From the NCBI GenBank assembly GCA_016789755.1, contig JAEUQG010000410.1:1-32465 (forward strand): a stretch of DNA of 32,465 nt, given 5' to 3'. Both the position numbers and the translations under genes were made by a program. Shown here one piece after another: positions 25,743 to 32,465 of the stretch. The notes below the pieces were generated by a model that ran no database searches, had not been told where the DNA came from, and saw only the letters and a program-made list of their open reading frames with translations. The stretch's first letter is position 1. The number at the start of each line of letters is the position of its first letter. This stretch comes from Bryobacterales bacterium (GTDB lineage Bacteria; Acidobacteriota; Terriglobia; Bryobacterales; Bryobacteraceae).

Positions 25743-26305
25743 CTGGCCGCTCCCATCACCGGTTCCAGCGCCCGCCGCAGCTTCTGCACCGCCCGGAAAA
25801 TACTGTTCTTCGTGGCGCTGTCCGCCAACCCCAGCGTCTCGCCGATCTGATCGATCGACAAACCTTCGTAGTGACGCAGCACAAACGCCGCCCGCTCCTG
25901 TTCGCTCAAATCTTCCATCGCCGCCGTCAACCGTTCCCGCACCTGCGTCGAATAAACCAGCCGGTCCACTCCCGGTTCGTCCGCAGCCACAGTCTCCACC
26001 ACGGGAAGCTGATCTTCGTCTTTCCTTTGCTCCATTCGCTTCCTCCCTCGCAGCAGATCCAGCGAATAATTGGATGCGATTCGATAAATCCAAGTGTGAA
26101 AACTGGCCCGCCCGTCGTAACGGTCCAGCATCCGGTACGCTCGCAGAAAGGTCTCCTGCACAACGTCTTCCGCGTCATGCTGGTTGCCGGTCAATCGGAA
26201 CCCCAACCGGAACACACTGCGGCTGTGCTTTTCCACCAGCAGGCGAAACGCTTCGCCGTCGCCGGTGCGGGCCCGGGCGATCGCCGCCGCTTCCGTTTCC
26301 TGCAT
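25739..26305 (-). CDS. ECF-type RNA polymerase sigma factor (sigma-70 family)
   Basis: A 188-residue sigma factor of the ECF group. Region 2 is read from FRLTGNQHDAEDVVQETFLRAY (split here: FRLTGNQHDAEDVV and QETFLRAY) with FHTWIYRIASN, and region 4 from LSEQERAAFVLRHYEGLS and the helix-turn-helix IDQIGETLGLADSATKNSI. The start is the ATG at 26305; the frame is open a further 44 codons upstream, but that part lies in the divergent ribulokinase leader and looks non-coding. It is cotranscribed with the zinc-finger anti-sigma gene, and sigma/anti-sigma pairs of this type normally control envelope or oxidative stress. Its target promoters, and possible self-regulation, are not visible here. Confidence 0.93.
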   Translation of the reverse strand: MQETEAAAIARARTGDGEAFRLLVEKHSRSVFRLGFRLTGNQHDAEDVVQETFLRAYRMLDRYDGRASFHTWIYRIASNYSLDLLRGRKRMEQRKDEDQLPVVETVAADEPGVDRLVYSTQVRERLTAAMEDLSEQERAAFVLRHYEGLSIDQIGETLGLADSATKNSIFRAVQKLRRALEPVMGAAR

Positions 26306-26354
26306 CCAGTGGGTTAGACTCCGGCTTGGGGTTCCGGTTAGTATAAAAAACTCT

Positions 26355-26360
26355 GGAGGA
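26355..26360 (+). promoter_or_regulatory. Ribosome binding site setting the ribulokinase GTG start
   Basis: GGAGGA lies 9 bases before GTG 26370, which begins the conserved FGGY N-terminus. The frame is open upstream, so this site decides the start. A TATAAA at 26342-26347 lies 7 bases before it; I cannot pair it with a -35 at normal spacing. Confidence 0.75.
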
Positions 26361-26369
26361 TTATCACCC

Positions 26370-27917
26370 GTGGCCATTGTCGCAGGAGTGGATTTCGGCA
26401 CGCTCAGCGTGCGTGTGTCTTTGTTCGACAGCGTCAAAGGACGCCTCGGATCGGCAACTGCGGACTACCCCCTCGTGCGCAAGCACGAAGACCCCGATCA
26501 CGCCACCCAATCGCACGCCGATCAGATGGCTGCGCTCGAAAAGGCTACCCACGCCGCCCTCGCAGCGGCTGGAGTCGCCGGCGATCAGGTCGAAGCCATC
26601 GCCCTCGACACCACCGGCTCCACCATTGTCCCCGTCGATGCCAACCTTCAGCCGCTCGACGACTACTACGTCTGGTGCGACCATCGCTCCAAGGCCGAAG
26701 CCGCCCAGATCACCGACACCGCACGGGCTGAAAAACTCGAGGCCATTCAGTGGTGCGGCGGCACCTACTCGAGCGAGTGGGGCTGGGCCAAGCTCCTTCA
26801 CTGGCTGCGCAATAACCCATCGAAACGCGAGCAGATGGCCACCGCCATCGAACATTGCGACCTGGTCGCCGCCGCCCTTTGCGGCATCACCGATCCCGCA
26901 TCCGTCCCTCGCAGCATCTGCGCCATGGGCCACAAGTGGATGTGGAACGCCGCTCTCGGCGGCATGCCCCCCGAATCCTTCTGGACCAAAGTCGACCCGC
27001 TCCTCAAAGGCGTCCGCGACATGATCGGCGGCCGCTATGCCACCTCCGATCAGATAGCCGGACACCTCAGCGAATCCTGGGCCACCCGCCTCGGCCTCAA
27101 AGCGGGCATCCCCATCCCCGTCGGCGCCTTCGATGCCCACTGGGACGCCATCGGCGCAGGCGTGCGCGAAGGCGATGTCGTCAATGTCGTCGGCACTTCC
27201 ACCTGCATCATGGCCATCTGCAAGCAGCCCGTGCTCATCCCCGGACTCTGCGGCGTCGTGCCCGGCTCCATCCACCCGAGCTTCGCCGGTATCGAAGCAG
27301 GATTGTCCGCCTGCGGCGACATCTTCGACGCCATCGCCCGCCGCGCCAATACGCCTCTCGCCGAACTCAGCGCCGCCATCGAAAACTACCGCCCCGGCCA
27401 AACCGGACTCCTCCGCCTCACCTGGGACAACGGCGACCGCACCGTGCTCGTCAATCCCGAACTCGGCGGCATCACCATGGGCTGGACCCTCGTTCACAAA
27501 GCAGCCGACGAACTCTTCGCCGCCATCGAGGGCACCGCCTTCCATACCCGCATCATCCTCGAACGCATGGCCGAATACGGCGCCCCCATCCAGCGCGTCA
27601 TCAACGGCGGAGGCATTCCGCAAAAGAACGAAACGCTCAACCGCGTCTACGCCAACGTCCTCAACAAGCCGGTGCTCGTCCCCGAAACCGAAGTGACCAG
27701 CCTCGGCTCCGCCATCTTCGCCTTCCTCGCTGCCGGAGCTTTCCCCACCGTCGAAGCCGCCCAGGATGCGCTCTGCCCCAAATACCGTGTCATCGAACCC
27801 GACCCCAAAGCGGCCGCCATCTACGACCAGTTGTTCGGCATCTACCGCAAGCTCTACTTCACCTTCGGTATGGGAGGCACCCTCGCCACGCTGCGCAGGC
27901 TCGCCACCCAGGGATAG
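26370..27917 (+). CDS. araB: Ribulokinase (FGGY carbohydrate kinase)
   Basis: A 515-residue FGGY-family kinase phosphorylating L-ribulose (and often other ribuloses) with ATP in the cytoplasm. The N-terminal phosphate loop is VDFGTLSVR (7-15), then GSTIVPVD, the catalytic-base motif GAFDAHWDAIGAG and VVGTSTC; the second domain closes with INGGGIPQKN and a late EVTSLGSAIFAF. The start is GTG 26370, chosen from the GGAGGA site and the family N-terminus. At 515 residues it is shorter than E. coli AraB (566). No arabinose isomerase or epimerase gene is in the window, so the pathway role is inferred from the family only; it could be a relative with another pentulose substrate. Confidence 0.85.
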   Translation: MAIVAGVDFGTLSVRVSLFDSVKGRLGSATADYPLVRKHEDPDHATQSHADQMAALEKATHAALAAAGVAGDQVEAIALDTTGSTIVPVDANLQPLDDYYVWCDHRSKAEAAQITDTARAEKLEAIQWCGGTYSSEWGWAKLLHWLRNNPSKREQMATAIEHCDLVAAALCGITDPASVPRSICAMGHKWMWNAALGGMPPESFWTKVDPLLKGVRDMIGGRYATSDQIAGHLSESWATRLGLKAGIPIPVGAFDAHWDAIGAGVREGDVVNVVGTSTCIMAICKQPVLIPGLCGVVPGSIHPSFAGIEAGLSACGDIFDAIARRANTPLAELSAAIENYRPGQTGLLRLTWDNGDRTVLVNPELGGITMGWTLVHKAADELFAAIEGTAFHTRIILERMAEYGAPIQRVINGGGIPQKNETLNRVYANVLNKPVLVPETEVTSLGSAIFAFLAAGAFPTVEAAQDALCPKYRVIEPDPKAAAIYDQLFGIYRKLYFTFGMGGTLATLRRLATQG

Positions 27918-27962
27918 CCGTTCGCTCGCGTCCGCCGCGGCCCGTCGCGCTACAATCCACAA

Positions 27963-28496
27963 ATGCGCAAAACCATCGTCTCCATCAGCCTTCTGCTGGG
28001 CGCTCTGACATTCGCCTCCGCCCAGCAGAGCCCGCCGTCCACCGAAACAGTCTCCATCGGCGGTAAGACCGTCACCGTCAAATACGCCGCCCCCAGCGTC
28101 CGCGGACGCGAAGGCAAGCTCTTCGGCAAAGACGGACGCATCGCCTCAGACCCCGGCTATCCCGTCTGGCGCGCGGGCGCCAACGCTGCCACGCTCCTCA
28201 CTGCCGGCGGCACTCTTCAAATCGGCAGCCTCTCCGTGCCTGCCGGCAGCTACACGTTATTCGTCAACATCGAAGATCCCAATAACTGGGAATTGATCGT
28301 CAACAAACAGACCGGCCAGTGGGGACTCCGCTACGACAAATCCCAGGACCTCGGCCGCGTCAAAATGACAATGAGCAAACCCGCGGCCATGGTCGAAAAG
28401 CTCAAGTACACCCTCGCCGATGCGGGCGGCGGCAAAGGCAAGCTCACCCTCGAATGGGAGAATCACTCCGCCTCCGTCAGCTTCACCGTAAAATAG
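27963..28496 (+). CDS. Exported DUF2911 family protein
   Basis: A 177-residue protein with a clear signal peptide (MRKTIVSISLLLGALTFASA). The DUF2911 pattern is VTVKYAAPSVRGR, then the PVWRAGANAATLLT motif, VPAGSYTLFVNIEDPN and NWELIVNKQTGQWG. The fold is beta-rich and probably periplasmic or secreted. The family is widespread in Bacteroidota and Acidobacteriota with no known activity. It lies 45 bases downstream of ribulokinase and 5 bases before the start of the decayed gene. No function is proposed. Confidence 0.85.
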   Translation: MRKTIVSISLLLGALTFASAQQSPPSTETVSIGGKTVTVKYAAPSVRGREGKLFGKDGRIASDPGYPVWRAGANAATLLTAGGTLQIGSLSVPAGSYTLFVNIEDPNNWELIVNKQTGQWGLRYDKSQDLGRVKMTMSKPAAMVEKLKYTLADAGGGKGKLTLEWENHSASVSFTVK

Positions 28497-28501
28497 CCGC
28501 G

Positions 28502-29247
28502 ATGCGCGCCCTCACGCTGCTTCTCGCCTTCCCCGCGTGGGCTCAGTTCCCGCACTCCCAGACCTGTCCTCGCCGCCGCCGAAAAGGCCATCGGAGCTGA
28601 CAAACTCCGCTGCATCACGGTCTACGGCACGGCCTATGCGGGTATCGTCGGCCAGCAGCGCGAATCCGCCTGGAACGTCGATTGGCCGCGCGGCGAAGCG
28701 CTCGAACATTTCACCCGCACCATGAATTGGGATGCAGGCACAATGATCGAGCGCTTTGAGCGCCCCCCAAGCCTCAACCCCGCTTCCTGGAAATACGGCC
28801 AGGGCTGGCGCGGCGGCACTCCCATCCAGAAACACCGGAAGCAGACCTTCGCCGTCACCGGCCGCCTCGGCTGGCACATCGATGGCGACTCCCCCCGTCG
28901 CCACGCCGCCCGAAGACGCCGAACGCTGGCAGCTCGATCTCTAGCTCAACCCCGCCGGTTTCCTCAAAGCCCGCACAGGCCGCGCGCGGCCCCCAGCATG
29001 TTCAGGAACTCGCGTGCCGCAGGTAGACCCGGCGCGTTCTGCGGGCGGTGTCCTCAAAGCCGCCAAGCTCCCAGGAGCCAATCCAAAGGCCGTCTGGCGT
29101 TGGGAACTCGATGAAATGGGCCGCGACGGCCACACCACTACCCCCGAAAAAGCGAAACCATCGTCCCCATCCACGGCCGACCCGTCCCCTGGAGCAGCTT
29201 CACCGCGCTCTTCCAACACTGATCCGCCCGCCGGCGCACATCGCTGA
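28502..29247 (+). pseudogene. Frameshifted remnant of a secreted MBL-fold hydrolase-like protein
   Basis: An ATG at 28502 starts a signal-peptide-like segment (MRALTLLLAFPAWAQFP) that runs out of frame near 28560. The next frame (from 28566) continues as AAEKAIGADKLRCITVYG, then FTRTMNWDAGTMIERFE and WHIDGDS. Around 28890 the reading moves to a third frame (PPVATPPEDAERWQLDL), which hits a TAG at 28942-28944. It resumes as LNPAGFLK and ends at 29247 in a low-complexity tail. The pattern resembles the N-terminal half of secreted metallo-beta-lactamase-fold proteins from Acidobacteriota, recalled from memory; no zinc-binding histidine motif survives. At least two frameshifts and one stop argue for decay, though assembly error is possible. 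Confidence 0.6.
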
Positions 29248-29259
29248 TAGAATCGGATT

Positions 29260-30063
29260 ATGGTTGTTCGAGGCGCTATCGTGGCGTTTCTGGGATTCGC
29301 ACTCACCTTCGCCCAGGCCCCCGCCGATCTCTTTTCCAAAGCCCCGCCCGCGGTGGACGAAGCGCTCCGGGACCGTGCCAACAAGTTCTATCAGGCCCAC
29401 GTCGACGGCAAATTCCGCATCGCCGATCAGTTCGTCGCCGAAGACAGCAAGGACGCATTCTACGAAGCCGAAAAGCGCCGCTGCCGTACCTTCAGAATCG
29501 CTAGCATCGCCTACAAAGAGGAGTTCACCCAAGCCTCCGTAGTCATTGAATGCGACACCGAGGTTCTCATCCCACCGAAGGGTTTGACCAGCGTCCGCAT
29601 GCCCGTAGGAAGCACCTGGCGCGTCGAGAACGGAGTGTGGGTCTGGTATCTCGTCAAAACCATCACGCGCCAGAGCCCCTTCGGCGAAATGAAACCCGGC
29701 GAAGGCTCCGCCACCGGTTCCTTCCAGATCCCTACCGGACCCACCGTCGAGCAACTCCAGAATGCCGTCCAAGCCTCGCGGCGTAAAATCAAATTCGATG
29801 TCGATAAACCCGGCGAAGGCACCGTGGACATCACGAATTCCTTCCCCGGCGGCGTCAAACTCGAAATGACCCCGATGTTCGCCCACGACCTTCAGATCAC
29901 ACTCGACAAAACCGATCTGAAGGACGGCGAAACCGCCCGCCTCCACGTCAAGTACACACCCAGCAAACGCCATGCCCGCGTCGCCGACACGTTCTCTCAG
30001 ATTCGGATTGTGGCGGCGCCCATTCAGACGGCCATTGTCGTGCACTTGGAGTTCGCCCGGTAG
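29260..30063 (+). CDS. Exported protein of unknown function
   Basis: A 267-residue protein with a signal peptide (MVVRGAIVAFLGFALTFAQA). Residues about 30-140 (LRDRANKFYQAHVDGKFRIA, then WRVENGVWVWYLV) resemble an NTF2-like/SnoaL-type fold with an early amphipathic helix. A second part (about 155-267) looks like beta-strands (KLEMTPMFAHDLQITLD, then IVVHLEF at the end), perhaps an Ig-like DUF1573-type domain. I do not recognise the family. It follows the decayed gene and ends 3 bases from the convergent DUF1501 gene. Confidence 0.7.
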   Translation: MVVRGAIVAFLGFALTFAQAPADLFSKAPPAVDEALRDRANKFYQAHVDGKFRIADQFVAEDSKDAFYEAEKRRCRTFRIASIAYKEEFTQASVVIECDTEVLIPPKGLTSVRMPVGSTWRVENGVWVWYLVKTITRQSPFGEMKPGEGSATGSFQIPTGPTVEQLQNAVQASRRKIKFDVDKPGEGTVDITNSFPGGVKLEMTPMFAHDLQITLDKTDLKDGETARLHVKYTPSKRHARVADTFSQIRIVAAPIQTAIVVHLEFAR

Positions 30064-30066
30064 GCG

Positions 30067-31368
30067 TCAGCCCAACAACTCCCCAATCGGCTCCCCTGTC
30101 TTATCCTCCAACGAATTCGCAATCTTGATCGGCCGCCCGATCGGACTCATGATCTCCTTCGTCCAATCGATCCCCATCGCCTTGTACACAGTCGCGTAAA
30201 GATCCCCCATGCTCACCACCCTGCTGGTCACGTTGTACCCCTTCTCATCGCTCGATCCCAGCACTTGCCCCGTCTTGATCCCGCCCCCCGACAGCGCCAG
30301 CGACCAGCAATTCGGCCAGTGATCCCGGCCCAGATTCGGATTGATCGCCGGAGTCCGCCCGAATTCCCCCATCGCAATCACCAGCGTGGTCTTCAGCAAA
30401 CCCCGCTGGTCCAAATCCTCAATCAGCGCCGTCAGCGTCCGGTCAAGCGTCGGACACAAACGGTCCTTGTGCCCTTTGTCGTTGTCGCTATGCGTATCCC
30501 AGGATGTCCCGTGATACCCCGCCGCCGTCACAAAGCGGCTGCCGGCCTCCACCAGCCGCCGCGCCAGCAGCGCCGATTGCCCGATCGAATCCTTGCCGTA
30601 GCGCTCCTTCAACTTCTCCGGCTCTTTCCCCAAATCGAAGGCATCGCGCACCGCCGGAGTCAGCAGCATCTTGTACGCCTGCGCCGTGAACGCATCCAGA
30701 TTCGCGTGCTCCGCCGTCTCGTTCAACTGCCGGTAGCGGCGGTCGACGATCTTCAAAAACGCCGACCGGCTGTCCACCGAGGCCTGCGAAACCGTCTTCG
30801 GCAAACTCAGATCCGTCACTGCAAAATCCGGCTTGCTCGGATCGGGAATGCACATCGGATCGTAATCCCCGCCCAAAAAAGACGCCCGGAAATAGTCCTC
30901 GTACTGCCGCCCGCGGTCCCATTTCGGCACCAGCACATGCGGCGGCACGGCATTGCGCGGACCCAGTTCCTTCGTAATCATCGACCCCACGCTCGGAAAC
31001 TGCATCGCCGGATTGATCTCGTGCCCCGTCACCACGTAATGCGTCGCCTGCGGATGATCGTTGCCCCGTGTGTGCATCGAACGCACCAGCGCGTACTTGT
31101 CCATCTGCTTCGCCATGCGCGGCAGCAACTCGGAAATCCGGATCCCCGCCACATTCGTCGAAATCGGCTTGAAGTTCGAATTCGGCTTCGGATCCCAGGT
31201 GTCGATGTGGCTCGGCCCGCCTTCCAGCCAGAACAGGATCACGGCGTTCGCCGTCGCCTTCGACGGGGCCTTCGTCTCTGCCGCCGCCAGATACTCCCTT
31301 AGCGAGAGGCCCAGGAATCCAAGCGATCCAGCGCTGATAAAACTCCGCCGCGATGTAGGGTGTTGCAT
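30067..31368 (-). CDS. Tat-exported DUF1501 family protein
   Basis: A 433-residue protein with a twin-arginine leader (SRRSFISAGSLGFLGLSL) that should route it folded across the inner membrane. The DUF1501 pattern is evident: LEGGPSHIDTWDPKP, then the central YDPMCIPDP, HSDNDKGHK, VIAMGEFGRTPAIN and GRDHWP. These relate to the alkaline-phosphatase/sulfatase superfamily, but a catalytic nucleophile is not obvious. It follows the DUF1553 gene by 12 bases. The two families are strongly associated in Planctomycetota and Acidobacteriota, where they are thought to act together on the cell surface; no activity is established. Confidence 0.9.
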   Translation of the reverse strand: MQHPTSRRSFISAGSLGFLGLSLREYLAAAETKAPSKATANAVILFWLEGGPSHIDTWDPKPNSNFKPISTNVAGIRISELLPRMAKQMDKYALVRSMHTRGNDHPQATHYVVTGHEINPAMQFPSVGSMITKELGPRNAVPPHVLVPKWDRGRQYEDYFRASFLGGDYDPMCIPDPSKPDFAVTDLSLPKTVSQASVDSRSAFLKIVDRRYRQLNETAEHANLDAFTAQAYKMLLTPAVRDAFDLGKEPEKLKERYGKDSIGQSALLARRLVEAGSRFVTAAGYHGTSWDTHSDNDKGHKDRLCPTLDRTLTALIEDLDQRGLLKTTLVIAMGEFGRTPAINPNLGRDHWPNCWSLALSGGGIKTGQVLGSSDEKGYNVTSRVVSMGDLYATVYKAMGIDWTKEIMSPIGRPIKIANSLEDKTGEPIGELLG

Positions 31369-31380
31369 AGCCTCTCCTGT

Positions 31381-32465
31381 CTAATGATTCTCCGCAAACT
31401 CGCGCGAACTGAGCAAGGCCCAGACGAACTCCCGCAACGCCGCCTCACGGTCCCCGCGCTGCGCGATCAGCAGTTTCAAATCCGCCAGTTCCTGCTTTTC
31501 CGGAAGCCTGCTGAACGCCGCCAGATAAAATTCCTCGATGATCCGTTCATCGCCCGCGCCCGCCGCCAGCAGCTTCGCCAGCCGCCCTTCCTTCGATCCC
31601 AATCGCTCCGTGTAGGTGTCGCCCGCCAGCATGTGCAGCGCCTGCGACAGATTCGGTTGACGGCTCCGCTCCGGAATCGCGCCCCGGTTCGGCCGTCCAT
31701 ATAGCTCCAGGAAGCGCGAAAAGAACATGTCCGGATCCTTCAGCTCGATCGCCCGCGTGCCCACCGGAGTCATCCCGCCCGCCGTGCCTTCGTTCACCGC
31801 CGTGGCGAATCGTTCCGGCACCCCGCTCGCCGCCACCACTGCATCCAGCAGCAACTCCGCATCGAGCGCGCGCGGCAGCGAATGCGAATAATTCACCACG
31901 TCTTCCTTGTTCGTCTCGTTCGGACGATGCGACACCTGGTAGGTTCGCGACAAAACAATCGTCCGCATCAACCGCCGCAAATCGTACCCGTGCGCAGCGA
32001 AATCCTTCCCCAACGCCGCCAGCAGTTCCGGATGCGTCGGCGGATTCGTCGACCGGAAATCGTCCACCGGATCCACAATCCCCCGCGCGAAGAAATAGCC
32101 CCAAATCCGGTTCACCGCCGCCTCCGCGAAATACGGATGCGTCGTCATCCACTCCGCCAGTTCCTTCCGCGGATTCGCATCCGGAGCCGACCGCGAGGGC
32201 TTCCCGTCCAGAAACGCCGGCGTCACAGCCGCCTTCGTCCGCGGATGCAGCAACTCGATCTTCCCATCCACATCCTTCGAGCTGTAGTCCATGTTCGCCG
32301 GATGATCCACCACTACTGACCCCATCTTGAACAGCCGTCCGAAAAACGCCGCCATCCCCCAAAACTGATCCTGACTCCAGTTCTCGTACGGGTGGTTATG
32401 ACACTGCGCGCAATCCATCCGCCGCCCGAAAAATACCCGTACTTCCTCCGCCATCACATCCGCGG
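31381..32465 (-). CDS. DUF1549/DUF1553 family protein (cut by window end)
   Basis: The C-terminal 361 codons of a larger protein; the frame is open to the window edge, so the N-terminus, normally with a cytochrome c domain, lies beyond it. The visible part begins at the end of DUF1549 with CAQCHNHPYENW (a CxxCH haem-type motif) and FWGMAAFF. DUF1553 then shows as NPRKELAEWMT, AVNRIWGYFFARGIVDP, DLRRLMRTIVLSRTYQ and a closing EFAENH. Proteins of this type are exported in Planctomycetota and Acidobacteriota, with unknown function. The DUF1501 gene follows 12 bases downstream on the same strand, likely in one operon. Confidence 0.9.
   Translation of the reverse strand, partial: ADVMAEEVRVFFGRRMDCAQCHNHPYENWSQDQFWGMAAFFGRLFKMGSVVVDHPANMDYSSKDVDGKIELLHPRTKAAVTPAFLDGKPSRSAPDANPRKELAEWMTTHPYFAEAAVNRIWGYFFARGIVDPVDDFRSTNPPTHPELLAALGKDFAAHGYDLRRLMRTIVLSRTYQVSHRPNETNKEDVVNYSHSLPRALDAELLLDAVVAASGVPERFATAVNEGTAGGMTPVGTRAIELKDPDMFFSRFLELYGRPNRGAIPERSRQPNLSQALHMLAGDTYTERLGSKEGRLAKLLAAGAGDERIIEEFYLAAFSRLPEKQELADLKLLIAQRGDREAALREFVWALLSSREFAENH

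Noticed and set aside
26364..27962. A 532-codon minus-strand open frame antisense to ribulokinase
   Set aside because: Composition is Gly/Asp/Val-biased with no motif, and the plus-strand kinase has every family feature.
1..32465. tRNA, rRNA, insertion sequences, CRISPR arrays or prophage genes
   Set aside because: I saw no transposase, integrase, repeat-spacer pattern or structural RNA motif, and the gaps between genes are too short for most of these.

Overview
This window looks like the chromosome of an Acidobacteriota member of the Solibacter/Bryobacter type. It is GC-rich and tightly packed. It carries Tat-exported DUF1501 and cytochrome-type DUF1549/DUF1553 proteins as a pair, eukaryote-like Ser/Thr kinases, many small secreted proteins of unknown function, and a decayed gene of a secreted metallo-hydrolase family that I associate with these bacteria. 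The placement is inference from gene content only. I saw no rRNA, tRNA, insertion sequence or CRISPR array.

Layout. (1) 1-3.9 kb, plus strand: the C-terminal third of a TssM/IcmF type VI secretion protein, then two tandem membrane Ser/Thr kinases, the second with an FGE/sulfatase-modifying-like outer domain. (2) 3.8-6.3 kb, minus strand: an exported HpaI-type aldolase and a secreted CocE-type hydrolase, coupled by a Shine-Dalgarno next to the stop codon. (3) 6.4-10.1 kb, plus strand: aldehyde dehydrogenase, a cytochrome c/copper monooxygenase-like protein and a D-cysteine desulfhydrase-like PLP enzyme. (4) 10.1-16.7 kb, minus strand: dinB-like gene, a hairpin, then uvrA, a deoxyhypusine-synthase-like gene, a CPBP membrane protease, mtnA and a glycine-zipper protein, with overlapping or nearly abutting ends. 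(5) 16.7-19.3 kb, minus strand: a ThDP enzyme with a Tat-like leader overlapping an Asp/Glu leucyltransferase; divergent from it, a GNAT acetyltransferase overlaps an enoyl-CoA hydratase (19.4-21.0 kb). (6) 21.0-23.5 kb: an AAA+ ATPase fused to a SLOG-like nucleotide-binding domain, divergent from a NUDIX hydrolase. (7) 23.5-26.3 kb, minus strand: ECF sigma factor, its zinc-finger anti-sigma factor and a secreted coiled-coil/TPR/HEAT protein. (8) 26.4-30.1 kb, plus strand: ribulokinase, a DUF2911 protein, a frameshifted gene remnant and a secreted unknown. (9) 30.1-32.5 kb, minus strand: DUF1553 (cut by the window edge) followed by DUF1501.

The best candidate for an undescribed system is the AAA+-SLOG fusion with its divergent NUDIX neighbour. 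SLOG domains are predicted sensors or processors of nucleotide signals, and a pyrophosphatase beside one suggests a signal-reader/signal-eraser pair. The rest is mostly metabolic, repair or envelope material with some unusual gene partnerships.
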